Under the pieces are notes generated by a model. It was not told the origin of the DNA. It saw only the letters and a program-made list of their open reading frames with translations, and did not search any database. Shown piece after piece: positions 46,343 through 57,896 of a stretch of DNA of 64,000 nucleotides (position 1 is its first letter; every line of letters starts with the position of its first letter). This DNA comes from Marinomonas aquiplantarum (GTDB taxonomy: Bacteria; Pseudomonadota; Gammaproteobacteria; Pseudomonadales; Marinomonadaceae). Both the position numbers and the translations under genes were made by a program. The stretch is taken from positions 248,001 to 312,000 of the forward strand of contig NZ_QNRF01000002.1 of assembly GCF_003314975.1 (NCBI RefSeq). The letters run 5' to 3'.

Positions 46343-47227
46343 ATGGCTCTTTACGTAAATACGAATACTTCATCAATCAATGCACAGCGTCAGTTGATGA
46401 GCTCTAGTAAATCTTTGGATACGTCTTTCCAGCGTTTGTCTTCTGGTTTACGTATTAACAGCGCAGCGGATGATGCAGCAGGTCTATTGGTTTCTAACCG
46501 TTTAACTTCTCAGGTTAATGGTCTAAACCAGTCTGTACGTAACGCCAACGATGGTATTTCGCTTTCTCAAACAGCGGAAGGTGCACTGGACGAAACAACA
46601 AACATGTTGCAACGTATGCGTACACTGTCTATCCAGGCTGCGAACGGTTCCAACTCTGACAAAGACCGTGCCGCACTTCAGCAAGAAGTGTCTCAGTTGT
46701 CTACAGAGATCAACCGTATTGCTTCTGATACCACTTTCGGTGGTGAGAACTTGCTAGACGGTACTTACGAAGGTGTATTCCAAGTAGGTGCGGACTCAAA
46801 TCAAACGATTAGTTTCACCCTAACTTCTGGTGGTATCACTAACTCGATTGATTTTGCTGGTAATGGTGGTTTCACTATGTCTGGTTTGTCGAGCAATGCT
46901 GCGACAGCACAGGTGAGCCAATCTACAGCATCTGTTTCTTCTGTTGCGAATGCGCAGAGTATGATCGATGTTCTTGATACTATGATTGCAGCCGTTGACT
47001 CTAAACGTGCTGACTTGGGTGCGATCCAAAACCGTTTTGGTTCTACGATCAGTAACTTGAGTAACATTTCTGAAAACGTTGCGGCTGCACGTTCACGAGT
47101 TCGTGATGCAGACTTCGCTGAAGAAACTGCGCAATTGACTAGCTCGCAAATCTTGCAACAAGCGAGTTCATCAATTCTTGCTCAAGCTAACCAACGTCCA
47201 CAAACTGCATTGTCTCTATTGGGCTAA
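46343..47227 (+). CDS. fliC: Flagellin, second copy
   Basis: A 294-residue flagellin closely similar to the first copy, with D0/D1 ends nearly identical ([20 protein letters not shown]; end [11 protein letters not shown]). The centre differs more and is Ser/Thr-rich ([20 protein letters not shown]). The second of two adjacent ATGs (46343) is five bases from AGGAGG and is preferred. Codon use is strongly biased (almost all Arg CGT), consistent with the major filament protein. Transcription may read through into flaG. Confidence 0.97.
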   Translation: MALYVNTNTSSINAQRQLMSSSKSLDTSFQRLSSGLRINSAADDAAGLLVSNRLTSQVNGLNQSVRNANDGISLSQTAEGALDETTNMLQRMRTLSIQAANGSNSDKDRAALQQEVSQLSTEINRIASDTTFGGENLLDGTYEGVFQVGADSNQTISFTLTSGGITNSIDFAGNGGFTMSGLSSNAATAQVSQSTASVSSVANAQSMIDVLDTMIAAVDSKRADLGAIQNRFGSTISNLSNISENVAAARSRVRDADFAEETAQLTSSQILQQASSSILAQANQRPQTALSLLG

Positions 47228-47243
47228 TCAGCTTGTGATAGCG

Positions 47244-47273
47244 AAAAGCTGGGGCAATCATGCTCCGGCTTTT
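47244..47273 (+). terminator. Partial terminator between fliC2 and flaG
   Basis: AAAAGCTGGGGC pairs with GCTCCGGCTTTT (including G-U pairs) around AATCAT. The following T-run is interrupted, so some read-through to flaG is likely. Confidence 0.55.
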
Positions 47274-47295
47274 GTCTATTTGGAGGAATTCTGAT

Positions 47296-47718
47296 ATGTC
47301 TATCAATGCCAGTGATTTTTCTAAACAGAGCGCTAGTTATTCTCTTCGTCCTGAACAACGTGCGTCAGAGGATTTTGCAGCATTGCGTCAAGCCAATGCT
47401 AAAGTCGTTCAAAATACCGCCGATACCAACAGAACGGGTCAGAATAATAATGGCTCTAATGTCTATGCTTCTCAAAAGAAGGTAGAACCACTTGATATTG
47501 AAGTAATGAATAAGAAATTATCTCAATTGAATGTGCATTTGACCTTTGAAATGTCAGAAGATAGGGATCACAATATTGTAAAAGTACTTGATCAGGCAAC
47601 GGGTGACGTTGTTCGCCAAATTCCCACTGAGGAGTTTCTTAAAATGTCTGATCGAATTGATGCTATTATGAGTCAACTAAGCGATATCAAGGGAACCTTG
47701 GTAAACAGTGAGGTTTGA
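47296..47718 (+). CDS. flaG: FlaG family flagellar protein
   Basis: A 140-residue protein with a disordered Asn/Gln/Ser-rich first half and the FlaG domain in the second (LNVHLTFEMSEDRDHNIVKV, TGDVVRQIPTEEF). FlaG affects filament length in several polar-flagellate species; its mechanism is unclear. I start at 47296 (GGAGGAATTCTGAT before ATG) instead of the upstream frame opening. It lies between flagellin and fliD as in Pseudomonas and Vibrio. Confidence 0.92.
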   Translation: MSINASDFSKQSASYSLRPEQRASEDFAALRQANAKVVQNTADTNRTGQNNNGSNVYASQKKVEPLDIEVMNKKLSQLNVHLTFEMSEDRDHNIVKVLDQATGDVVRQIPTEEFLKMSDRIDAIMSQLSDIKGTLVNSEV

Positions 47719-47759
47719 TGAATAACAGCCGATAAAGCGAAGCGTTGGGAGAAGAAGTT

Positions 47760-49394
47760 ATGTCTGTAGGCTCATTAGGTGCTGGATCTGGAATGGATCT
47801 AGAATCCCTTGTCAAAAAGATGGTGAGTGCTCAGCGAGACGCAAAGGTTAAGCTTTATCAGGACAAACTAAATGGATATGAAGCAGAGCTATCTGCATTA
47901 GGTAAGGTCGGATCCGCCATTGATAGCTTTAAGTCCTCTGTTGATACCTTAAATGATGAAACACTTTTTACTGGGCGAGATGCTAAAATCGCCCAAGCAG
48001 AAGGCGAAGAAGTCATTTCTATTTCCACAGACAATACCGCCTCAAATGGATCTTATGCTATCGATGTGAATCAGCTAGCAAAAGGCAGTCGTGTCATGTC
48101 TGCGCCAGGTCTGTTCTCTTCCGCAGATGATGTTATTACTCAAAAAGACGCAGATCTAACCTTTCAAGCCGGTGACAATGAATTTACTATCAATGTCAAA
48201 GCTGGCACTACTCTTTCCGAATTACGTAATCAAATTAACACTTCAGAAGACAATTTTGGTGTTTCCGCCAACTTGGTTGATGATGGTAATGGCAATCTTT
48301 TCTTTACTGCCACTTCCGCGATAGAAGGTTCAGGAAATTCATTAAAGATTATCAATTCCTCGCCGATAACCAATGAAGCAGAGACATTAAATGAAGATTC
48401 CTTAGAGGAAGTCGTTGCTGACGACATTGAAGAGCCTGAGGAAATTGCTGAAGCAGAAGTCGATGAACTTGATTTGCCAGGTGATGATGTTGACTTTGCA
48501 AATGATGGTCCAATACCAGAAGACGAAGTCGATGAGGTTGAAGAAGACCCTGTCGAAGCTTCAGCTGAAGAGATAACAGACCGTTCTGTTGATAACGACC
48601 TTGCCGAAGATAATGTCGCCGCTGATGGTGTGAATACTGGATTAACGTTAGACAGTATCTCAACAGAAGGTGTGTTTGCCGGTCTTTATACTCCGCTCGG
48701 GGATGAAGCGCGAGACGCGGTGATTACTGTTGATGGCATTCAGATTCGAAACAGTAGTAATACGTTTGATGAAGCGGTTGCGGGTCTATCAATAGAAGCG
48801 TTGGATGTGACTGATAAAACCACACGAGTGGACATCAGTTATGACCAGAAAACAGTGAAAGAGGCGATTGAAGAGTTTATTTCGTCCTATAATGAACTGT
48901 TGGATTTATTTCAGGCCAGCACAGACAAAGGTGCGGTTCTGAACGGCAATAGCATGATTCGTAATTTACAATCATCCTTGTCGACACAGTTAATGAGCAG
49001 TCATGGTAAAACGACAGGGACTTTTACTTCTATTTTTGACCTTGGGGTTAAAATGGATAATACCGGTCGTTTAAGTTTGAATTCGACCAAGTTTAATAGT
49101 GCTATGGATCGAGGCTATAGTGACATTGCACCCTTGATTGCTGGAGAGGATGGGCTCGCGAAATCCCTTGAAAATTTGTTAGACAATTACACTGGTTCTG
49201 GTGGAATGACAAATACCTTGAAGGATTCGGTTCGCGATTCAATCGATAATACAGAAGAAACATTAGAAGCCTACGAAGATCGTATGGCGCGTTACGAAGA
49301 ATCACTTCGTGAAAAGTTTACAGGGTTGGATTCTCGTCTTGCGAATATGAATGCGCAAGGTGGTTATCTCAATTCTGTGTTAGCCAAAATGTAA
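47760..49394 (+). CDS. fliD: Flagellar filament cap protein FliD, with acidic insert
   Basis: FliD caps the filament tip and folds in each new flagellin. The 544-residue product has the N-terminal GSLGAGSGMDLESLVKKM and the C-terminal coiled helix (RMARYEESLREKFTGLDSRL, ending MNAQGGYLNSVLAKM). Residues 206-284, in the variable outer domain, contain 37 Asp/Glu in 79 positions with a single Arg. Such a stretch is absent from typical FliD (E. coli 468). ATG 47760 follows GGGAGAAG. Confidence 0.95.
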   Translation: MSVGSLGAGSGMDLESLVKKMVSAQRDAKVKLYQDKLNGYEAELSALGKVGSAIDSFKSSVDTLNDETLFTGRDAKIAQAEGEEVISISTDNTASNGSYAIDVNQLAKGSRVMSAPGLFSSADDVITQKDADLTFQAGDNEFTINVKAGTTLSELRNQINTSEDNFGVSANLVDDGNGNLFFTATSAIEGSGNSLKIINSSPITNEAETLNEDSLEEVVADDIEEPEEIAEAEVDELDLPGDDVDFANDGPIPEDEVDEVEEDPVEASAEEITDRSVDNDLAEDNVAADGVNTGLTLDSISTEGVFAGLYTPLGDEARDAVITVDGIQIRNSSNTFDEAVAGLSIEALDVTDKTTRVDISYDQKTVKEAIEEFISSYNELLDLFQASTDKGAVLNGNSMIRNLQSSLSTQLMSSHGKTTGTFTSIFDLGVKMDNTGRLSLNSTKFNSAMDRGYSDIAPLIAGEDGLAKSLENLLDNYTGSGGMTNTLKDSVRDSIDNTEETLEAYEDRMARYEESLREKFTGLDSRLANMNAQGGYLNSVLAKM

Positions 49395-49433
49395 AACGTT
49401 TTAACTAGAATACTCAAATTAATGGGGTTGTGT

Positions 49434-49868
49434 ATGTACAAGAGTAAAGGGATCCAAGCCTATAGAAAGGACTCTCTCAAGTCCGATTTGGCATCGGCTG
49501 ACCCTCATCGCGTCATTCAGCTCTTAATGCAGGGTGCATTGGAAAAGCTGGCTTTGGGTAAGGGGTGTATCGAACGCTCTGACTTGGAAGGCAAAGCTGA
49601 TGCGTTGACACGTGCTGTCGAAATCATTAACGCCTTGCGTGATGCGCTTGATAGAGAAGCGAATCCAGAATTAGTCGATAATTTAGAGTCTTTGTACGAA
49701 TATATGACGGTCCGCATAACGGAAGCCAGTGTCAGTAAGGATATTACGATCATTGATCAGGTAATGAATCTGCTATTACAGATCAAAGGCGCTTGGGATC
49801 AAATTACTCCGGCAGATAAGCAAGCCGCATACGAAGGGCAGTCTGAAGTACGCATGGGAGCAGTCTAA
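49434..49868 (+). CDS. fliS: Flagellin export chaperone FliS
   Basis: FliS binds the C-terminal helix of flagellin and prevents early polymerisation. The 144-residue product has the family start (IQAYRKDSLKSDLASADPHR) and VIQLLMQGALEKL, with a four-helix pattern. ATG 49434 is preferred over 49422, which lacks a ribosome site. Its stop abuts the next GTG. Confidence 0.95.
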   Translation: MYKSKGIQAYRKDSLKSDLASADPHRVIQLLMQGALEKLALGKGCIERSDLEGKADALTRAVEIINALRDALDREANPELVDNLESLYEYMTVRITEASVSKDITIIDQVMNLLLQIKGAWDQITPADKQAAYEGQSEVRMGAV

Positions 49869-50162
49869 GTGCTAGACACCACTCGTCTGACAGAGTTGAG
49901 TGAAGCGCTAGAGCGCAGCGTTCGTGAAAAAGACGTAGAGAACATACAGAGATTGTGTGATGAAAATGACGAGTTTATTCGTTCTATTCAACCCGTCTCT
50001 GATGCTCAACTAAAAGAGAAGATTAAAACATTTATTTCAATACACCGTTCAGCGATTCTGTTTATAAAAGACGTTCACTCTGAAATGCAGAAACAGCTCT
50101 ATCAAACCAACAAAAGTCGCAAAGGTGTCAGTCAGTATAAAGGCGTAAAAAATGCAAAATGA
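49869..50162 (+). CDS. FliT-like flagellar chaperone
   Basis: A 97-residue helical, charged protein directly after fliS, starting with GTG at the fliS stop. Position, size and helix pattern (RLTELSEALERSVREKDVEN) fit FliT, the FliD chaperone, but sequence motifs are too weak to name it firmly. The basic C-terminal tail overlaps the next gene by 11 bases. Confidence 0.65.
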   Translation: MLDTTRLTELSEALERSVREKDVENIQRLCDENDEFIRSIQPVSDAQLKEKIKTFISIHRSAILFIKDVHSEMQKQLYQTNKSRKGVSQYKGVKNAK

Positions 50163-52260
50163 GGATCAATTCACCTCTCTTGAACAAGCGGAAGCGTTCG
50201 CTAACATGTTTCAAAGAGGTGCTGAACGCCTCAGAGAAAATGACCAAGCGCTGACCGATCGATACCTTAAAAACATGACCCTCTTCGCAGAGGTTATGCC
50301 ACATATCTTTGAATCCTTTCAACACTACCAGCCAAAAAAACGCCATATTTATATGGAAGAAAGCGGTGAGTTAAACCTTTATCGCGATGATGTTGGAGTG
50401 CCTCTTTTTTCCACGACACCGAGAGCTCAAGCGGAGCAAAAAGTCGCTCGTGAACTGAAGCAGCCAAACAAAACTTTGCTGAATTTAGAACGTACGGAAA
50501 ATCATCCGAGTCGACATGTTCACTACAGTAATAAAATGTTGGACCAAATAGCATTACAGTCAGAGGGCTTAGGGTCACAAAGTGCTTGGCCTGAATTTGT
50601 CGGTTCAACCATTTTGTTTGGCGTGGAATTTGGTTATCAACTTGAATGTCTTCTTGCTCAAAGATCGATTAAACATTTGTATCTTTATGAAGAGGACTTG
50701 GATTTATTTTATTACTCTTTGTTTGCGATCGATTGGCATACTATTCTTGAGACATACAACCGTGATGGTCGGACGATTCATTTCTTTTTGGGTGTGAGCC
50801 CAGAAGAGTTTACCGAAAAATACTTACGTCAATTAGAAGAAAATGGCTATTTTATGGCCCCAGAGACGTATTTGTATGTCTCTTATACTAGTCCGGAAAA
50901 TGATCAGGCAATTACTTATTTCAAAAAGCAGTATGCTCGTCAGGTGATGGGATGGGGATTTTTTGATGATGCTTTGATTGGAATTGCCCAAGGGCTTCGT
51001 TCCCTGCCAAAGACTAAGGTAGCGCATTTCCAAGGCCGAGAAAATTTACCGAAATGGCTCATTAACACGCCTGTTTTTATCTTAGGTAACGGACCTTCGT
51101 TAGACCAAGGGATTGAATTGGTAAAAGAAGTTCGAGATCAAGTGCTGGTTGTTTGTTGTGGGTCGACCATCAATACCCTTAAGAAATTAGGGGTAACACC
51201 AGACATCCATGTGGACATTGAACGACTGAAGCAAACCGTTGATAAATTCCTTTTCTTAGACCAAGACTATTTAGATAAGATTTGGGGCTTGTCGGTGGAT
51301 GTCATGCACCCAGGGTTATTTGATTGCTTCAAGCGTTCAGGAATGGGGTTAAAACCTGGTGAGGCCATAACTTCATTGATACTGAATCAAGCTAGAGCAC
51401 ATGGTGATGATAAAGAATATGTACAACTAAATTACTGTAATCCCGTGGTCGCCAATCTGGCCTTGTCTTACGTGCATTTGTTTGGTTTTAATAATGTGTA
51501 CTTTCTTGGCGTTGATAACGGTTTTAAAGACAAAACCAGTCATCACTCTGTACACAGTGGCTATTACAAAGACGGTAAAGAATCGGGATTCCAAACCTTT
51601 GAAGAAGCGAAGCTAGTCGAGCGTGAAGGAAACTTCGGTGGCACTATATACGCGACAGGCATGATGGATACCTCACGGGTTCAGTTGGAATCCTTAATTC
51701 GTCAGCTTAATCAACGACGAAACTTTGCCAGTTTTAATTTGTCTGATGGGGCTAAAATTGAAGGGGTAACCCCATTACCACTGGATGATCTGTTGATTAT
51801 GGATCCGAAAGTGGACCATGCAAAAGCCATTGATATTCTAGAAGACACTTTTTTCACAGAGCCACCTGAATGCTTACTAAATCAATCTGCCGAAGCCTTA
51901 ATATCGGTTGAAGACTTCCGAAAGGTGAGTCTGCAATTGCAACAAGGTTGGGATGATAGTATTACGACGCGTGAGCAAGTGTGTGACTTATTGTGGTCGC
52001 ACCATCGCCATATTTACTTTTTAAAAGGCAGCGTACATCGTCATATTTATGATTTATTGATTGGTTCTTTTACTTACTCTGCTTTTTTAATCGTCCAGTT
52101 TATCTTCAAATATGACGATGAGATGGAAACGGTAAAACGTGCTCGTCATCTGTTTGAGCCTTGGTGTGAATTTTTGCAAGAGATGCCAAGTATGCTGCAA
52201 CAAGCATCCGAATACGTGGATCAGGGTAACGATCACCTTATCACTTACTACAATGGCTAA
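50152..52260 (+). CDS. Maf-family motility accessory factor (probable flagellin glycosyltransferase)
   Basis: A 702-residue protein of the Maf/DUF115 family (MptE-like core), shown in Aeromonas, Campylobacter and Clostridium to be needed to attach nonulosonic acids to flagellin. The core motif FILGNGPSLDQG (about 309-320) is followed by VVCCGSTINTLKKLGVTPDI, typical of the family; residues 1-290 and 540-702 form the flanking domains. It overlaps the fliT-like gene by 11 bases and pseI starts three bases after it, so chaperones, transferase and sugar synthesis are transcribed together. Acceptor sites are presumably Ser/Thr in the flagellin centre. Confidence 0.9.
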   Translation: MQNEDQFTSLEQAEAFANMFQRGAERLRENDQALTDRYLKNMTLFAEVMPHIFESFQHYQPKKRHIYMEESGELNLYRDDVGVPLFSTTPRAQAEQKVARELKQPNKTLLNLERTENHPSRHVHYSNKMLDQIALQSEGLGSQSAWPEFVGSTILFGVEFGYQLECLLAQRSIKHLYLYEEDLDLFYYSLFAIDWHTILETYNRDGRTIHFFLGVSPEEFTEKYLRQLEENGYFMAPETYLYVSYTSPENDQAITYFKKQYARQVMGWGFFDDALIGIAQGLRSLPKTKVAHFQGRENLPKWLINTPVFILGNGPSLDQGIELVKEVRDQVLVVCCGSTINTLKKLGVTPDIHVDIERLKQTVDKFLFLDQDYLDKIWGLSVDVMHPGLFDCFKRSGMGLKPGEAITSLILNQARAHGDDKEYVQLNYCNPVVANLALSYVHLFGFNNVYFLGVDNGFKDKTSHHSVHSGYYKDGKESGFQTFEEAKLVEREGNFGGTIYATGMMDTSRVQLESLIRQLNQRRNFASFNLSDGAKIEGVTPLPLDDLLIMDPKVDHAKAIDILEDTFFTEPPECLLNQSAEALISVEDFRKVSLQLQQGWDDSITTREQVCDLLWSHHRHIYFLKGSVHRHIYDLLIGSFTYSAFLIVQFIFKYDDEMETVKRARHLFEPWCEFLQEMPSMLQQASEYVDQGNDHLITYYNG

Positions 52261-52262
52261 TT

Positions 52263-53282
52263 ATGTTTGAATCTTCTCCTTTTATTATTGCTGAATTGTC
52301 TGGTAACCATGATCAAGACTTTGAATTAGCAAAAGCCATGATTCACGCTGCAGCCGAGGCTGGTGTGGATGCCATTAAGTTGCAAACTTATACCGCCGAC
52401 ACCATGACGTTGGATGTGCGTGAAGGCGAGTTTATGGTGTCGGAAAACGACAGTCTGTGGAAAGGCAATAATTTGTATGATTTATATGCCAAAGCCTCAA
52501 CCCCTTGGGAATGGCATCAGCCTTTGTTTGAGTTGGCAGAGTCACTGGGTTTGGTGGCATTCAGTTCACCGTTCGATCTGACCGCAGTAGATTTTCTAGA
52601 AAGTCTAGATGTGCCTTTGTACAAGATTGCCTCCTTTGAAATGACGGACATTCCCTTGATTGAAGCGGTCGCTAAAACGGGTAAACCGATTATTATGTCT
52701 ACCGGCATGGCGACTAAAGAAGAGATCGATGAAGCAGTCGCGACCATTCGAGCCATTGGTGATAATCCACTAACGTTACTTAAATGTACCAGTACTTATC
52801 CTGCTAAAATTGCGGATTCAAATTTGCTGACGATGGCCGATTTAGCGGCCCATACTGGCTGCTCTGTAGGCTTATCAGATCATTCTAAAGGTCTTGCTGC
52901 TGCAGTTGCAGCGACAGCATTAGGTGCCACAGTAATTGAAAAACACTTTGTTCTTGATCGCAGTGCCGGTGGTGTTGATGCCGAGTTTTCGATGGAGCCA
53001 GCGGAAATGAAAGCCATGGTAGAGGCGTGTCGTGATGCTCATGCGTCATTGGGCAAAGTGACCTATGGTGGATCTGAAGCAGAGCAGGCGGCGAAGAAAT
53101 ACCGACGTTCCATTTACCTCACAAAAGATTTACCCGCTGGTACTGAATTAACGGAAGATCACTTGAAAATTATTCGACCAGCATTTGGTTTAGCGCCAAA
53201 ACATTGGTCTGAGGTTTTGGGTAAAACCCTTGCCGTCAATGTGAAAAAGGGCCAGCCATTGGCGTGGGATTTATTGGCATGA
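52263..53282 (+). CDS. pseI: Pseudaminic acid synthase PseI
   Basis: PseI condenses 2,4-diacetamido-2,4,6-trideoxy-L-altrose with phosphoenolpyruvate to give pseudaminic acid. The 339-residue NeuB-type protein has IAELSGNHDQDFELAKAMI at the N-terminus, DAIKLQTYTADTMTL, CTSTYPAK and GLSDHSKG, and a C-terminal SAF domain (about 285-339). The GNHxxxxE-like and Pse-specific features fit PseI better than sialic acid synthase, and the pse neighbours agree. Confidence 0.92.
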   Translation: MFESSPFIIAELSGNHDQDFELAKAMIHAAAEAGVDAIKLQTYTADTMTLDVREGEFMVSENDSLWKGNNLYDLYAKASTPWEWHQPLFELAESLGLVAFSSPFDLTAVDFLESLDVPLYKIASFEMTDIPLIEAVAKTGKPIIMSTGMATKEEIDEAVATIRAIGDNPLTLLKCTSTYPAKIADSNLLTMADLAAHTGCSVGLSDHSKGLAAAVAATALGATVIEKHFVLDRSAGGVDAEFSMEPAEMKAMVEACRDAHASLGKVTYGGSEAEQAAKKYRRSIYLTKDLPAGTELTEDHLKIIRPAFGLAPKHWSEVLGKTLAVNVKKGQPLAWDLLA

Positions 53283-54247
53283 GGGTGTTGGTACGTGCCG
53301 ATGCTTCTGTGCAAATAGGCATGGGCCATAGAGTGCGATGTCAGGCTTTGGTCTCTGCATTTGAAAAACAAGGTTGGCAATGTCAGTTTGTGGTTCAACG
53401 GCAATGCGAAGCCTTTGCCAATGAAGCCGACCGGATCATTGATCATGAGTCGTTTTTTTTTGCGATGGCAAAACAAGCGGATTTAGTGATTCTTGATCAT
53501 TATGCTTATCAAGCTCAAGACATTACCGAGCTTTATCAGCATCAACCTAATTTGTTGGTGTTGGATGATATGAATGACAGAGGTGTTTTTCCGGCTAAAT
53601 GGCTTTTGAACCCACTGCAAGAAGTGTATTCAGCACAAATTCAATGGCCATTAATTGGCAGTCAATATGCTTTGTTACGGGATGAATTTAGTCATGCTGT
53701 CAAAAATCCGTTTGCTGACAAATTGCTTCTTACTATGGGGGGGACGGACCCACTAGGTTTGACCTTACCAATTGTGGCGCGTTTGATGGCGGCCGGCTTT
53801 GGCGCACACAACCTAGTCGTGTTAATGGGCGCGAATGCTAAACAGGCTAAACAAGTAGCACAATTGTGTGAGCATCATGGCATCGCTTTTCATCAAGGTT
53901 TGACAGAAGTCAGTACGGTAATGAGAGACGCTAAGTTGGCTATCTCGGCGGCGGGGAGCACCCTATACGAATTGGCTTGTCTTGGCGTGCCGGCTATTTT
54001 TGCACAAATCGCGGACAATCAAACTCACTCATTAGAACAGCATTTGCCTTTAAATTGGTGCCGATCCATTCGCTTTGATCATCTTTCTGCAGCGCAATTG
54101 AGCACACCGCTCAGTCAGCTTGTCGCCATGGCGCTAGACGCTTGGGACAGCACCGATTGGCTTAAACAGGCCAGTAAGACCGCTCAACACTTGGTTGATG
54201 GGCAAGGTGCTGAGCGTGTCGTCGCTGAGGTAATGCGACACTATTGA
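53279..54247 (+). CDS. pseG: UDP-2,4-diacetamido-trideoxy-altrose hydrolase PseG
   Basis: PseG removes UDP in the fourth step of pseudaminic acid synthesis. The 322-residue GT-B-fold protein has the signature IGMGHRVRCQAL near 13-24, LLTMGGTDP and ISAAGSTLYELAC. Start ATG 53279 forms an ATGA overlap with pseI. Its end overlaps the convergent pseF by seven bases. No acetyltransferase (PseH) domain is fused. Confidence 0.92.
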   Translation: MRVLVRADASVQIGMGHRVRCQALVSAFEKQGWQCQFVVQRQCEAFANEADRIIDHESFFFAMAKQADLVILDHYAYQAQDITELYQHQPNLLVLDDMNDRGVFPAKWLLNPLQEVYSAQIQWPLIGSQYALLRDEFSHAVKNPFADKLLLTMGGTDPLGLTLPIVARLMAAGFGAHNLVVLMGANAKQAKQVAQLCEHHGIAFHQGLTEVSTVMRDAKLAISAAGSTLYELACLGVPAIFAQIADNQTHSLEQHLPLNWCRSIRFDHLSAAQLSTPLSQLVAMALDAWDSTDWLKQASKTAQHLVDGQGAERVVAEVMRHY

Positions 54248-54944
54248 GCCGGTCGTTTTTGCAGTGCCATCAATTGGGTGAGACGCTGCCAATCTTCTTC
54301 TGTGTCTAGATCCTGAATTCGATGTCTTGGTAATAACAATGGCTTAGAGCTAGGACCAAAAATGTCGCGATTAAACCAATCATCTGGGCGAGCCCAATAA
54401 AACTGCCCAGCATCGTGAATGGCTTCCACTAAGTCCTGTGAGCGCTTACCTATGTGTTCTGGGAACATCGGCGCCAACTCACCATGTTCGTTAGTGTGCA
54501 ATGCTCGTAGAATGGGAAAATCAAAGGTGGTAGCGGAGAAACTAAAACCTTCTTGGGGCAATAATTCTAAACCGGCTAGTAAGTCTTCTTTGGTTAATAA
54601 AGGACAGGTTGCGTAAATTAAGCAGGCCACATCTGGTGTATTGCCTTCCGCACTTAAAACGTTTAATGCATGCTGCATTACCGGAGTGGTGCCCGTGGTG
54701 TGATCAGACAGCTCTGCAGGGCGTTTAAATGGAGTTTCTGCGCCAAAATAGCGGGCAATTTCTGCAATATCGTCGTCATCTGTTGACACAATTACGCGAT
54801 CAAATAGATTGGATTTGAGTGCCGCTTCGATGGAGTACGCAATTAGTGGCTTGCCATTGAGCAAACGAATATTTTTACGACTGATGCGTTGAGAACCGCC
54901 GCGAGCGGGGATAACGGCGACACGATAGGATGTATTGTCTAACA

Positions 54945-54945
<1 letters not shown>
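54241..54945 (-). CDS. pseF: Pseudaminic acid cytidylyltransferase PseF
   Basis: PseF activates pseudaminic acid with CTP, giving the CMP-sugar donor. The 234-residue product has the nucleotide-binding VAVIPARGGSQRISRKNI and VIVSTDDDDIAEIARYFGAE. It starts within the pseC stop (TAATG). Last gene of pseBCF. Confidence 0.93.
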
Positions 54946-57195
<2,250 letters not shown>

Positions 57196-57233
57196 CTAGT
57201 GTGATGGAAACATTAATTAAATCAAGCGTCTGT

Positions 57234-57803
57234 TTACGACTTATTTCCTTTACGCGCTGTGCAGCTCATAACATGATCATTGATCATACCTGTTGCCTGC
57301 ATGAAGGCATAGCAAGTCGTCGCCCCTAAGAACTTGAAGCCTCGTTTTTTCAAGTCTTTTGAAAAGCGTGTAGAAAGTTCCGTTAAGGCTGGAACGTCTT
57401 GCAGTGTTTTTGGGTGATTATCTATGACTTTATGATCAGAAAACGCCCAAAAATAGTCACTAAAAGAACCGAACTCGTCGACTATTTTTAAAAAGGCTTT
57501 GGCATTGTTGATGGTGGCTTCAATTTTCGCACGGTGACGGACAATGCTTTCATCTTGCAACAAGCGAGTCACGTCTTGTTCTGTCATGTTGGCGACTTTT
57601 TGGGGGTTAAAATCATGAAAAGCAGCGCGATAACCTTCTCTTTTACGCAAAATGGTAATCCAGCTTAGACCTGCCTGAGCGCTTTCGAGTACAATACATT
57701 CAAATAGGCTGTGGTCATCGTAGATTGGAATTCCCCATTCAGTATCGTGATAATGAATGTACTCAGGAGATCCTAAACACCAGCTGCAGCGTAGGTTATC
57801 CAT
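57234..57803 (-). CDS. tag: DNA-3-methyladenine glycosylase I
   Basis: Tag removes 3-methyladenine from alkylated DNA. The 189-residue product begins MDNLRCSWC, has YHDTEWG and LESAQAGLSWITIL, and ends with the zinc-binding CYAFMQATGMINDHVMSC segment. The start at 57803 has AAGGAG upstream; the frame extends 22 codons further without a ribosome site. It is unrelated to the pse genes and marks the end of the flagellar locus. Confidence 0.93.
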   Translation of the reverse strand: MDNLRCSWCLGSPEYIHYHDTEWGIPIYDDHSLFECIVLESAQAGLSWITILRKREGYRAAFHDFNPQKVANMTEQDVTRLLQDESIVRHRAKIEATINNAKAFLKIVDEFGSFSDYFWAFSDHKVIDNHPKTLQDVPALTELSTRFSKDLKKRGFKFLGATTCYAFMQATGMINDHVMSCTARKGNKS

Positions 57804-57896
57804 TAATGTGCTCCTTAAACAGGGATAATTGAACTCTAGTAAAACACCATAATACAAACAGCCAAGCATTAGTAGAATCGGATAGGAAAATCGAGT

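Noticed and set aside
48352-48663. 103-codon reverse frame rich in Gln, Leu and His
   Set aside because: Antisense shadow of the Asp/Glu-rich insert of fliD.
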